The notes below the pieces were generated by a model. It was not told the DNA's origin and did no database searches. It saw only the letters and a program-made list of their open reading frames with translations. Positions 17,667 through 26,350 of a stretch of DNA of 64,000 nucleotides are shown piece by piece. Origin of the DNA: an uncultured Nitrospiraceae bacterium (GTDB lineage Bacteria > Nitrospirota > Thermodesulfovibrionia > Thermodesulfovibrionales > Dissulfurispiraceae); NCBI GenBank assembly GCA_903822005.1, contig CAIJNL010000018.1:124001-188000 (forward strand). The letters run 5' to 3'. The position numbers were made by a program, and so were the translations under genes. Position 1 is the first letter of the stretch. Each line of letters opens with the position of its first letter.

Positions 17667-20600
17667 ATGAAAGTCACTCGTCGGCAGTTTCTAAAGATCT
17701 CGTCGGGCGTAATCGGCACAGTCGTTGCAACAGAGGCCGCAAGCTGGGGATTAGACACTATTGGGATGGAAAAACAGGCCGTTAAGGTGCCGATCAAGAC
17801 CGGCAGGCAGGTGCCAAGCGTATGCCCGTACTGCTCTGTAGGATGCGGCACTATTGTAATGGTGAACGACGCGGGCAAGATTATCGACATCCAGGGAAAT
17901 CCTGACTCTCCCATAAGTGAGGGAACACTCTGCCCGAAAGGAGCGGCCACCTATCAGCTTGTGATGAATGACCTGCGCTGGACCAAGGTCAAATATCGCG
18001 CACCGGGCAGCGACCACTGGGAAGACAAACCCCTTGACTGGGCAATGGACCGCATTGCGCAGCTTGTGAAGAAGACCCGCGACGAAAATTTCAATGAATA
18101 TGAGGAAGTAGCGGACATAAGGGGCAAGAAATCAAGACAGAGGGTGATGAATACCTACGCGATCGCTTCGCTGGGAGGCGCCACCATCTCAAACGAATGG
18201 AATTATGCCCAGCAAAAACTCATGCACGGCCTGGGGGTCGTCTCTGTAGAAAACCAGGCCCGAATATGACACTCCTCCACGGTCCCCGGGCTGGGGGTCT
18301 CGTTTGGCAGGGGCGGCGCAACAACATTTGCGCGCGATCTCGTTAATTCCGATGCCGTATTGGTGATGGGTTCGAACATGGCAGAATGCCATCCTGTTGC
18401 TTTCCGCTGGCCGTTGAAGGCCAAGACAGAGCATGGAGCCGTGCTGATGCATGTGGATCCGCGTTTTACCCGCACGTCGGCAATGTGCGACATACATGCG
18501 CAGATACGCGCAGGCACTGATATAGTTTTCCTTGGCGCGCTTATTAATTATGTAATAAACAGCAAGCGCTGGAAGACAGAACCTTTTTTCAGAGAGTATG
18601 CTGTCAACTATACAAATGCCGCAACGCTTGTAAATGCGGACTATAAAGACACTGAGGACATGAAAGGGGTATTTTCCGGTTTTTCTGCTGACGGTAAATA
18701 TTATGAGAACGGAAGCTGGGCATATCAGCGCAATGCAGCACCGGCACCGTCTGTAACTGAAGCCGTTACATTCAGCGATCTTTTGCTGCAAAGGGTGCCT
18801 GGCAGACCTAAGACCGATCCCACACTGACAGATCCCCAGAGTGTTTTCCAGATCGTGAAAAAGCATTATTCACGCTACACGCCAGAGATGGTAGAGAATG
18901 TCTGCGGCTGCCCCAGGGATGTCTTCTTCAAGGTAGCTGAAACGCTCCTTAACAATTCCGGCCGCGACAGAACGTCCAACATCACCTATGCGGTTGGCTG
19001 GACCCAGCACACCGTTGGTGTGCAGATAATACGCTGCGCAGGCATGCTGCAGGCCCTGCTCGGCAACATCGGACGACCAGGCGGCGGAGTGCTTGCTCTG
19101 CGCGGCCATGCCTCGATCCAGGGCTCGACAGATATCGCGACCCTCTATCACTCGCTGCCCGGATATCTTAATATGCCGGACGCGCGCAGGCCGCATGGTA
19201 CGCTTAAAGACTTCATCCTTACTGAAGCAGTGCCGCTGTCAACCAGCTATTGGGGCAATTATCCAAAGTTTGCTGTTTCCTATTTCAAGGCCCAGTTTGG
19301 CGATGCGGCCACAAAGGAGAATAACTACGGCTACGATTATCATCCCAAGATCACCAGGGACCATTCGCATATGCCGATGTTCATCGACATGATGAACGGC
19401 ATCGTCAAGGGTTTCCTCGTGATGGGGCAGAACCCGGCTGTCGGCGGACAGAATGCGCGCTATCAGCGCAAGGCCCTGGCAAAGCTTGACTGGATGGTAG
19501 TCCGCGACTTTTACGAGACAGAGACTTCGGCCTTCTGGAGAAATTCTCCGGAAATCAAGTCGGGTGAACTCAAGACCTCCGAGATCATGACCGAAGTCTT
19601 CTTCCTGCCCTCTGCCACGGTCCCTGAAATGGAGGGTTCCTTGACCAACACACAGCGTCTTCTGCAATATCACGAGAGGGCGGCTGACCCGATTGGTGAA
19701 GCACGCAGCAACCTCTGGTTTACTTATCATATAGGCAGAAAGCTCAAGGAGCTTTATAAAGACTCGACAAATGACCGGGACTGGGCCATTAAAAACCTGC
19801 TATGGAATTATGAAGCAGAGCCGTCGGAAATTGCTGATACGCGCATTAAAGACGAGCCCTCTGCATACAAAGTCCTGAAAGAGATCAACGGCTATGTATG
19901 GGGTGACAAAAAACCTCTTCCCACCTTCGCTAACCTCAAGGAGGACGGTTCGACTGTCTGCGGCGCATGGATATATACGGGCGTCATTCCGGAAGAGGGC
20001 AAAAACTTTGCTTCACGCCGGCAGAGCGACAACTGGATATCTCCTAACTGGGGCTTTGCCTGGCCTGCTAACAGGCACATCATGTATAACCGCGCATCCG
20101 CGGACCTTGAAGGCAGACCATGGTCCGAAAAGAAGAAGCTGGTTTACTGGGACGCGAATGCCGACAGCGGAGTAAAGGATGCTGCCGGCAAACCGGTTTT
20201 GGGCAAGTGGGTGTCGCCGGCAGGAGACGGTATCGACTTTGCACTTACAAAAAAACCGGGCTCTCAGGGTAAAGACAACGGTATCGGCTTTGACTGGCTC
20301 GGCGGAAGTGATCCCTTTATCATGCGTCCTGACGGCAAGGCATGGCTCTTTGCACCATTCGGAACTGTAGACGGCCCGTTGCCGACTCACTACGAACCAT
20401 ATGAATCTCCGGTACATAACACCGTTTACAAACAACAGTCGAATCCCGTTGCCAAGGTCTGGAATGTGCCTGGCAACCCGTACCATATTGTCGCGGACCC
20501 CAAATATCCCTATGTCATCTCGACCTATCGGCTGACCGAGCATTACCTCAGCGGCACCATGAGTCGATGGCTTCCGTGGCTTGCCGAATTAATGCCCGAA

Positions 20601-20921
20601 CTCTTCTGCGAAATTTCGCCGGAACTGGCTGCCCTTAAAGGCGTAAAAAATGGCAGCTATGTTACAATCCGCACGGCTCGCGGGGAGATTGAGGCACGGG
20701 CCCTGGTGACAAGACGCATGAAACCCTTTGCCCTCAAGGGCAAGACAGTGCACCAGATAGGAATGCCGTGGCATTGGGGATGGCAGGGCACTGCGCGGGG
20801 CGATGTGGTGAACAACCTGAGCGCTCTAGTTGCCGACCCGAATGTTTCGATACATGAAGGCAAGGTATTTACCTGCAACCTCCGGGCAGGCAGGGTAACA
20901 CGAAAGGGAGGTAAGGCATAA
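17667..20921 (+). CDS. fdhA: Formate dehydrogenase catalytic subunit, selenocysteine-containing, Tat-exported
   Basis: One 1084-residue selenoprotein read through an in-frame TGA at 18267-18269 (Sec 201), not two broken genes. The frame on both sides of the TGA is formate dehydrogenase: upstream NQARI, downstream HSSTVPGLGVSFGRGG, exactly the Sec context of FdnG-type enzymes. A 7-bp hairpin begins 11 bases after the TGA. The Tat leader is RRQFLKISSG (residue 5 on), and the [4Fe-4S] motif CPYCSVGCG lies near residue 53. The rest is the molybdo/tungsto-bis-MGD fold. It oxidises formate to CO2 in the periplasm and passes electrons to the beta subunit one base downstream. A strong AAGGAGG precedes the start. 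Confidence 0.96.
18267..18299 (+). promoter_or_regulatory. Selenocysteine codon and SECIS element of fdhA
   Basis: TGA at 18267-18269 is followed by a stem 18281-18287 / 18293-18299 (GGTCCCC with GGGGGTC, two wobble pairs) and a GGGCT loop that begins 18 bases after the TGA. This is the same distance and loop type as the bacterial SECIS of E. coli fdhF (GGUCU loop). Confidence 0.85.
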
Positions 20922-20922
20922 C

Positions 20923-21759
20923 ATGGCAAAAGGAATGTTTGTAGATGCCTCTATATGCACAGGCTGCAAGGCTTGCCAGGTGGCATGCAAAGAGTGGAAC
21001 GGGCTTGCTCCCGAGCCGGCCCATTTCAGGAGCGACGCTGAAACGCGCATAGTTGCCAATAATTTTACCGGCAACTCATATGACAATACCGGAACACTCA
21101 GTGCGACGGACTGGCGGCATGTCCGTTTTATAGAGCAGATAAATCAGCAGCGCAAGGGGTCCCGCTGGCTCTTCTCGAGCGATTCCTGCAAGCACTGCAC
21201 TGATGCGGGCTGTCTTAACGTATGCCCTGTCAAGGCCATTGAACGCGATCCGCTCGGAAACGTGGTGATACGGCAAGACAGATGCAAGGGAGTCAAGGCC
21301 TGCAACAAGGGCTGTCCGTATGGTGTATCAAAATACAGCGCCGTATCGAACACCTCGCGTAAATGCACACTCTGTGATGATCGCATTCACAACGGTCTGG
21401 GAACGGCGTGTGCCAAGGCCTGCCCCACCGGCTCTATTCGTTTTGGCGAGGTTTCTGAGCTTAAGAAGATTGCTGATGCGAGACTCGCGCAGCTTCAGGA
21501 GCTCGGCCAGAAAAAGGCGAATATCTACGGATACACCCAGGCCAAAGGGCTGAATGTGTTCTACCTGCTGATGGACAAGCCGTCTGTATATGGTTTGCCT
21601 GACAATCCGGTCGTACCGCAGCGTACGCAAGACGTAGCATCATCGGGGTCAACAATAATGAATGCCATGGCATTCGGCTTGGCGGCGCTGGTCTCATTCC
21701 GTGAACGGGGCAGCAGGAAAAAGTTGTCTGAAAAGGAGCCCAAAGTAAGTGGCGGATAA
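20923..21759 (+). CDS. fdhB: Formate dehydrogenase iron-sulfur (beta) subunit
   Basis: A 278-residue protein with four ferredoxin-type cysteine groups: CTGCKACQVACKEWN (residue 12 on), CKHCTDAGCLNVCP, CKGVKACNKGCPYG and CTLCDDRIHNGLGTACAKAC, enough for four [4Fe-4S] clusters. It has no leader, as expected for a subunit carried through Tat by its partner. Unlike the FdnH type it lacks a convincing C-terminal membrane helix; only a short IMNAMAFGLAALVSF segment is present. No cytochrome b subunit gene follows. This fits a soluble periplasmic FdhAB dimer that hands electrons to a c-type cytochrome (inference). It begins one base after fdhA and overlaps fdhE by 11 bases. Confidence 0.95.
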   Translation: MAKGMFVDASICTGCKACQVACKEWNGLAPEPAHFRSDAETRIVANNFTGNSYDNTGTLSATDWRHVRFIEQINQQRKGSRWLFSSDSCKHCTDAGCLNVCPVKAIERDPLGNVVIRQDRCKGVKACNKGCPYGVSKYSAVSNTSRKCTLCDDRIHNGLGTACAKACPTGSIRFGEVSELKKIADARLAQLQELGQKKANIYGYTQAKGLNVFYLLMDKPSVYGLPDNPVVPQRTQDVASSGSTIMNAMAFGLAALVSFRERGSRKKLSEKEPKVSGG

Positions 21760-22648
21760 AGCCGACTTTGACTCAAAGGCAGTCGCAGCCCGGCTGCGGG
21801 AAGCTGTGAACCAGCAACCCGGACTGATTGACCTGTTGGCAGCAACTGAGTTCTTTGGCGAATTACTGCCCCTGCTCAGGGATGCTGACCTCTCTGCTGG
21901 AACTCTCTCCATAACCGGAGATATTGCCGCCGGGAAAATGAGGGCGGGATTACCTCTTCTGGCAGATATAGAACTGGAAATCGATCTCGGGGCAGTGCAG
22001 AAGCTGATGATCAGCCTGGCGGCCGCACTCGAGACTTTCAAGGCGAATGCCTGCGGAGGTCCGAATGCCGCTGCCGCGCGAAGCATAAGGCTGGCTGTCG
22101 AGGATGGCAGGCTGGATACGGACCTGCTTATCACCGGTACAATGGCCGGAGATACCAGCCATATCAGATCCATGGCTGCAGACCTTGGTCTCGACGCCGA
22201 TCTCCTGGTGGCGCTTGCCCGGAACGCCCTGAAACCCGCGCTCCGGGATTGGTGCAGGCAGCTTGGGCCGCTGACCGAGAAATGCGATTGGCATAAAGGC
22301 TACTGCTTTGTCTGCGGAGCGGCACCGGTGCTTGGAGAGTTGCGTGAGGACCATCAGGCCAAATATCTGCGATGCGGTCAATGCGGCGCAGAGTGGTCAG
22401 CTCAAAGGCTTAAGTGCACACTATGCGGCAATGCAGACCATAAGACCTTCGGTTACCTTTATGCGGAAGACGAGCCTGCAAGGATACTTGCAGAGGTTTG
22501 CGATGACTGCGGCGGTTATCTGAAAGTCATCAACGCTTATCAGCCTACGCCTGCAGAGATGCTGCCGGTAGAAGACCTTGCGACCCTGCATATCGACCAT
22601 ATCGCAAAAGAGCGCGGTTATGCACGCGAGGCAAAAAACGTACCGTAA
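21749..22648 (+). CDS. fdhE: Formate dehydrogenase accessory protein FdhE
   Basis: A 299-residue cytoplasmic maturation factor needed for active formate dehydrogenase before Tat export. Four paired-cysteine (rubredoxin-like, metal-binding) motifs are seen: CFVCGAAP, CGQCGAEW, CTLCGN and CDDCGGY, in the usual C-terminal half. The GTG start at 21749 is inside the end of fdhB, 11-base overlap, with AAAAGGAG upstream, so translation is probably coupled. It is the last gene of the operon and is followed by a terminator. Confidence 0.94.
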   Translation: MADKADFDSKAVAARLREAVNQQPGLIDLLAATEFFGELLPLLRDADLSAGTLSITGDIAAGKMRAGLPLLADIELEIDLGAVQKLMISLAAALETFKANACGGPNAAAARSIRLAVEDGRLDTDLLITGTMAGDTSHIRSMAADLGLDADLLVALARNALKPALRDWCRQLGPLTEKCDWHKGYCFVCGAAPVLGELREDHQAKYLRCGQCGAEWSAQRLKCTLCGNADHKTFGYLYAEDEPARILAEVCDDCGGYLKVINAYQPTPAEMLPVEDLATLHIDHIAKERGYAREAKNVP

Positions 22649-22669
22649 ATATTAAGAAGCCCGAACAGC

Positions 22670-22714
22670 AAAGCCGGACACTGCCCTGCAACCCGCGCAA
22701 CAGTGTCCGGCTTT
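22670..22714 (+). terminator. Terminator of the fdh operon
   Basis: AAAGCCGGACACTG (22670-22683) pairs perfectly with CAGTGTCCGGCTTT (22701-22714), with a 17-base loop and an AT-rich tail. It also lies downstream of the convergent selenopeptide gene and could stop both transcripts. Confidence 0.8.
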
Positions 22715-22802
22715 AATTTATCCGCTGCCTATGGAACTATCATTCACTCTAACTGTCTTTATGGTCTATTATAGTGCAACTGCACTATTTCTTTGGTCCG
22801 CT

Positions 22803-23060
22803 TCAACCACTCTGCGAAGACTGCTGATCTTTTGTCTTGTCAGCATCGGCCTTTGTGGCCGCACCTGCTTTTTTGCTCTTCCCCTTAACTTTGGTCTTGT
22901 CTTTTTCACTGTCCGACTGTGACTTTTGGGTGCCGACCGCACCGTCCGTGTCGCCGCTTCAGGCAGCCCAGGCAGTCCCGGCATTTGAAAGGCCGGCCCC
23001 CGCAACCAGCGCAGTTATGCCAACGCCGGCGAGGAATTTCTTGAGATCGTCTTTCTCCAT
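22803..23060 (-). CDS. sbtA: Selenocysteine-containing SbtA-like radical SAM target peptide
   Basis: Hidden by an in-frame TGA. Reading 23060 to 22803 gives 85 residues if TGA at 22961-22959 is selenocysteine (residue 34). The N-terminus MEKDDLKKFLAGVGITALVA is followed by AGLSNAGTAWAA, then U-S-G-D, then a hydrophilic tail rich in Lys, Ser, Asp and Gln. The start has a very strong AAGGAAGGGG site. A SECIS-like hairpin begins 15 bases after the TGA. The gene lies 168 bases downstream of a SPASM radical SAM enzyme on the same strand. From memory, the N-terminal pattern and A-U-S-G core match the selenobiotic SbtA precursors paired with SbtM maturases. The mature product and its role are unknown. 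Confidence 0.78.
22929..22961 (-). promoter_or_regulatory. Selenocysteine codon and SECIS-like hairpin of sbtA
   Basis: On the minus strand, TGA (22961-22959) is followed by GGTGC (22943-22939), loop GGTCG (22938-22934) and GCACC (22933-22929). The GG-rich loop begins 20 bases after the TGA, against 18 for the fdhA element in this same window. Confidence 0.7.
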
Positions 23061-23089
23061 TGCATTCCCCTTCCTTTTTTTGTAGACGG

Positions 23090-23108
23090 TTTCCCGCAAA
23101 GCGGGAAA
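23090..23108. other. Hairpin between sbtM and sbtA
   Basis: TTTCCCGC, AAA, GCGGGAAA: an 8-bp perfect stem 30 bases upstream of the sbtA start. It has no T-run on the minus strand, so it is more likely an RNA-processing or stability element that sets sbtA expression apart from sbtM than a terminator. Confidence 0.45.
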
Positions 23109-23228
23109 TCAAATCCAGGCCGCTATCGCAAACTGGATAAATATGGAATAGTGTATCAACCTTTTCTATTAATGCAAAATAACGGCAAAAGTCCCTGTAC
23201 TGCCAGTATAAACCCGGCCAATCGGCGG

Positions 23229-24800
23229 TCAAATGAAACAGAATGGGTCTTTTTCAGAAAAGATATTCAGCCCGTGGCTATGCGAAATGGCCGGGCAGCC
23301 CCTGCATGCATGCCGGACAGGGCAACCCTGGCATTCAGCAGGGCCTGAGCGGTATCTACGCGCCTGTTCCGAATCATATATCCCGGCAAGTCCGGTTTCA
23401 TGAATATTTCCGACACGGGAGGGTAATTTTCTGCAGGCATGCACCTCGCCGTCAGCAAGGAGCGAGAGAAAATTAAAAGCTGCTCCGCAGCCGAACCCGG
23501 TGCATCCTCCAAACAGGTCCTCTCCTTTTTGATGGCGGACTATATTAATTAGATTGTCTTTTAGCCCCAGGACAGGATTCTCCCTGGCGGCCGCGATATA
23601 CGATTTCAAGAAAGCGACGTATTCCTTCTTGTCCGGCAGCTTCAGGCCGGCCCCTTCGCCGACAAGCGACAGTCGGTTGAAATTGAAGGTATCGCTAAGA
23701 CCGCAAAGGATTTCTCCAAGAGGAATGACCTGGTGCATATTCTCCTTGGTAAGTGTGAGCATTACCATAGAATAGATATTGAGCTCCTTCAACAGATTGA
23801 GAAATTCGATAGTGTGCGCAAAGTGACCCTGTCCACGGATCAGGTCATTGTGATCTTGCAGCCCCTCCAGGCTGACCTGAAAAAAATCCGGCCGATGTAT
23901 TGAAACGATCTCCTCAATCATTTTCCTTGGTGAAGGATTGCCGAGTATGGACAGGGCGAAGCCGCGTTCGGCTGCCCTTCGGTAGAGTTCCTGAAAATGA
24001 GGATAGAGAAGCGGGTTCCCGCCTGAAAAGCATATGCGGCCATTTACATTTCTCTCCAGGCAAAAATCGTGCAGATTATCGAGTATTCTAATTGCGTCGT
24101 CAAGCGTCGGCTGCTCCCGGGCTGTGCGGTCGTAGCAATGCTTGCAGTGAAGATCGCAGGCCTGGGTAATGTGCCACTGCAGTGTGAAAGATGTGGCCGA
24201 CATATACAGATCATCACAAGTGCCGGCAGGGGGCCATCCGCTGTATTCCCGTCTCAAAAGGGATGATGGAGAGAGCAGAATCCCGTTCCTGATGGCCCGG
24301 TCAATGGCCGAATTGGCGGCAGAGACGGCCAGTCGTCCCTCTGAAGCCACCTGCCTTGAAGATATGCCTTCGACAGTCATCTTCATGACAAGGAGGTCCT
24401 CATCAACGGCGGGCCTGCACCTGACATCCCCGTCAGAAGGATCTTTCCATACCAGAAGCAATTCGTCTCCAGGTTCCGGCCTGACCCGGTCTGTTTCATG
24501 GTCGGAGGTGATCAGAGAGGCGAGGCCTTTCCATCGCGCCCGAAAAACTGAAAGTGCGGGATTCAGATCCCGGGTGTCAACACGCCCTGGCATAGCGGTC
24601 CCTCCGATCCTGAAAACAGTCAGCTCGAGGCGGGCCAGCTCAGCCGCATAGGGCGGCAGGCCCAGAGGCCCAGTCATCCGCCCAATGGCACCGGGGATGG
24701 AGTCGGCCTCTGCAGCGGACCCGCAGGAAACGATAATTTCATCCCATACATCAGGCCCGATGATCCCAAGGCATTCCGAATAGATATCTTCAAGTCTCAT
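23229..24800 (-). CDS. sbtM: SPASM-domain radical SAM peptide maturase (SbtM-like)
   Basis: A 523-residue enzyme. Residues 1-110 are of unknown fold. About 115-180 (EPGDELLLVWKD to RNGILLSP) resembles a PqqD/RRE-type peptide-binding module. The radical SAM cluster motif is CDLHCKHC at Cys 215, 219 and 222, followed by a TIM-barrel core (FSGGNPLLYPHF, LSILGNPSP). The C-terminus is a cysteine-rich SPASM/twitch domain: GGCTGFGCGAAFN, HACRKLP, CQGCPVRHACRGC and a final DPFC, enough for two auxiliary [4Fe-4S] clusters. It would modify the selenopeptide encoded downstream (inference from gene pairing). It is divergent from the LDH-like gene. Confidence 0.85.
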   Translation of the reverse strand: MRLEDIYSECLGIIGPDVWDEIIVSCGSAAEADSIPGAIGRMTGPLGLPPYAAELARLELTVFRIGGTAMPGRVDTRDLNPALSVFRARWKGLASLITSDHETDRVRPEPGDELLLVWKDPSDGDVRCRPAVDEDLLVMKMTVEGISSRQVASEGRLAVSAANSAIDRAIRNGILLSPSSLLRREYSGWPPAGTCDDLYMSATSFTLQWHITQACDLHCKHCYDRTAREQPTLDDAIRILDNLHDFCLERNVNGRICFSGGNPLLYPHFQELYRRAAERGFALSILGNPSPRKMIEEIVSIHRPDFFQVSLEGLQDHNDLIRGQGHFAHTIEFLNLLKELNIYSMVMLTLTKENMHQVIPLGEILCGLSDTFNFNRLSLVGEGAGLKLPDKKEYVAFLKSYIAAARENPVLGLKDNLINIVRHQKGEDLFGGCTGFGCGAAFNFLSLLADGEVHACRKLPSRVGNIHETGLAGIYDSEQARRYRSGPAECQGCPVRHACRGCPAISHSHGLNIFSEKDPFCFI

Positions 24801-24983
24801 TCGTCCACCCGTCCTGTCTGAATTAATAAACAGCCCTGCTTAAAGGATATTCCGTTTTAGGCCAGGAGTGCAAATGGCCACACTCGCTATCATACCCTGC
24901 CATTTTTCATGATAGGGAATTTGCTTGGTATCATTAAGTATAAAGAGCAGCCATCTTATCGGAAATTCTGTCAGGAGGTCATT

Positions 24984-25922
24984 ATGAAAATCGGAATCAT
25001 AGGTGCTGGAGCCGTTGCAGCGGCATGTACAATTTCGACCATCCTGCGCGGGTGCGCCAGGGAGATAGTTATAGTCAGCAGGACGCGGTCGCGCGCCAAC
25101 GCGGTCGCAACAGACATGCGCTACGGATCACCTCTTTCGCCTGCTGTTGATGTCAGAGATGGAGATTATGAAGACCTGAAAGGCGCGGCTGTGGTACTCA
25201 TAACCGCGGGCGTCAATGAAAAGTCGGGCGGGGCCATTGACCGTAACGATCCTGCGGGCCGCCTTAAATTGCTGGACGCAAACATCAAGGTTTATGGAGA
25301 TATCGTTCCAAATATAGTAAAATATGCTCCAGGTGCGGTTATCGTTGTGGTCACAGATCCACCCGATCCGCTGGCCGATATGGCGCGCCAAATGGCGGGG
25401 CATAACCGGGTTTTAAGCACCGGCACGTATCTGGACAGCCTGCGCTTCCGGGTCCATCTCGCGCAGAAACTTTCTGTAAGCGCGGCCTCTGTCGAAGCGC
25501 TTGTCGTGGGCGAGCATGGGACTTCGCAGGTGTTCCTCTGGTCATCCGCGCGAGCGCGAAGCGTGCCGTATTGCAATCTGCTTGAAGAATGCCGTATGAC
25601 ACCGGAGGCCTTTCGCGCAGAAATAGAAAAAGAGGTCCGCTTTGCCAACATTACGATCATTGAGGGCAATAACGCCAGCCAGTATGGCATAGGAATGGTC
25701 TGCGCGAGAATCACAGAGATTATACTGCGTGACGAGCAGGCTGTCATACCAATCGGCACTTACAATCCCGTGTATGGAGTTACGCTTTCCCTGCCGGGTG
25801 TGCTTGGGCGTGACGGCGTAAGTCGGATATTGGAACCGGATATGTCCGAAGATGAGCGCGCCGCGCTGCAACTAAGCGCAGACAAGATTAAAAATGCGCT
25901 GGCAGGCAGATTGGCCGGTTAG
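24984..25922 (+). CDS. Lactate/malate dehydrogenase-family 2-hydroxyacid dehydrogenase, atypical
   Basis: A 312-residue NAD-dependent enzyme with the GIIGAGAVA Rossmann motif, the catalytic Asp/Arg pair (LDSLRFR) and the catalytic His in VGEHGTS. The specificity loop is unusual: GVNEKSGGAIDRNDPAGR has Glu where lactate dehydrogenases carry Gln102 and malate dehydrogenases Arg102. The loop is longer, as in L-2-hydroxyisocaproate dehydrogenase. TDPPD replaces the usual TNPVD. The substrate is probably a 2-hydroxyacid other than plain lactate or malate. AGGAGG precedes the start at 24984. It heads a plus-strand run with a monooxygenase-fold protein, a D-2-hydroxyacid dehydrogenase and a TAXI receptor. 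Confidence 0.85.
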   Translation: MKIGIIGAGAVAAACTISTILRGCAREIVIVSRTRSRANAVATDMRYGSPLSPAVDVRDGDYEDLKGAAVVLITAGVNEKSGGAIDRNDPAGRLKLLDANIKVYGDIVPNIVKYAPGAVIVVVTDPPDPLADMARQMAGHNRVLSTGTYLDSLRFRVHLAQKLSVSAASVEALVVGEHGTSQVFLWSSARARSVPYCNLLEECRMTPEAFRAEIEKEVRFANITIIEGNNASQYGIGMVCARITEIILRDEQAVIPIGTYNPVYGVTLSLPGVLGRDGVSRILEPDMSEDERAALQLSADKIKNALAGRLAG

Positions 25923-25971
25923 TTTCTTTCCCTGGGATTAAGTACCGGGGCATATCAAAGGAGGATGAATT

Positions 25972-26277
25972 ATGATTAATGTACTTGCATCGATACGCAT
26001 AAAGACAGGCAGCCTGCCCGCTTTCCTTGAGATCTTCAGGGCCAATATACCGAAAGTAAGGACAGAAAAGGGGTGCATCGAATATTTTCCGGCTGTCGAT
26101 ATTGATACCGGGCTGCCACCCCAAGTCCTGGATGAAAACATGGTGACGGTTATCGAAAAGTGGGAAAGTGTCGAAGCCCTGCGGGATCATCTCGCGTCGC
26201 CCCATATGCTGGCTTACAGGGATAAAGTCAAAGACATGGTAGCCGGACTCTCGCTAAAAGTGCTCCGTGAGGCGTAG
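25972..26277 (+). CDS. Antibiotic biosynthesis monooxygenase (ABM) domain protein
   Basis: A 101-residue single-domain dimeric alpha/beta barrel protein of the YgiN/ABM type. Typical features are the N-terminal strand VLASIRIKTGS, the middle KGCIEYFPAVD (the family's G-C-x-x-Y element) and MVTVIEKWESVEALRDHLASPHM (E-x-W then H). Relatives are quinol monooxygenases or small detoxifying oxygenases; no substrate can be read. AAAGGAGG precedes the ATG. It lies between the LDH-like gene (49 bases) and the D-2-hydroxyacid dehydrogenase (73 bases). Confidence 0.9.
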   Translation: MINVLASIRIKTGSLPAFLEIFRANIPKVRTEKGCIEYFPAVDIDTGLPPQVLDENMVTVIEKWESVEALRDHLASPHMLAYRDKVKDMVAGLSLKVLREA

Positions 26278-26350
26278 CCCCAGGCGGATGATTTGATGCA
26301 GATTTTTTTTTGGTGCATACTATTAAAAACATGATAAAGGAGAAGTTCGG

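Noticed and set aside
17667..18269. Separate truncated formate dehydrogenase fragment
   Set aside because: The following frame continues the same domain without shift and the TGA has a proper Sec context and hairpin, so it is one selenoprotein.
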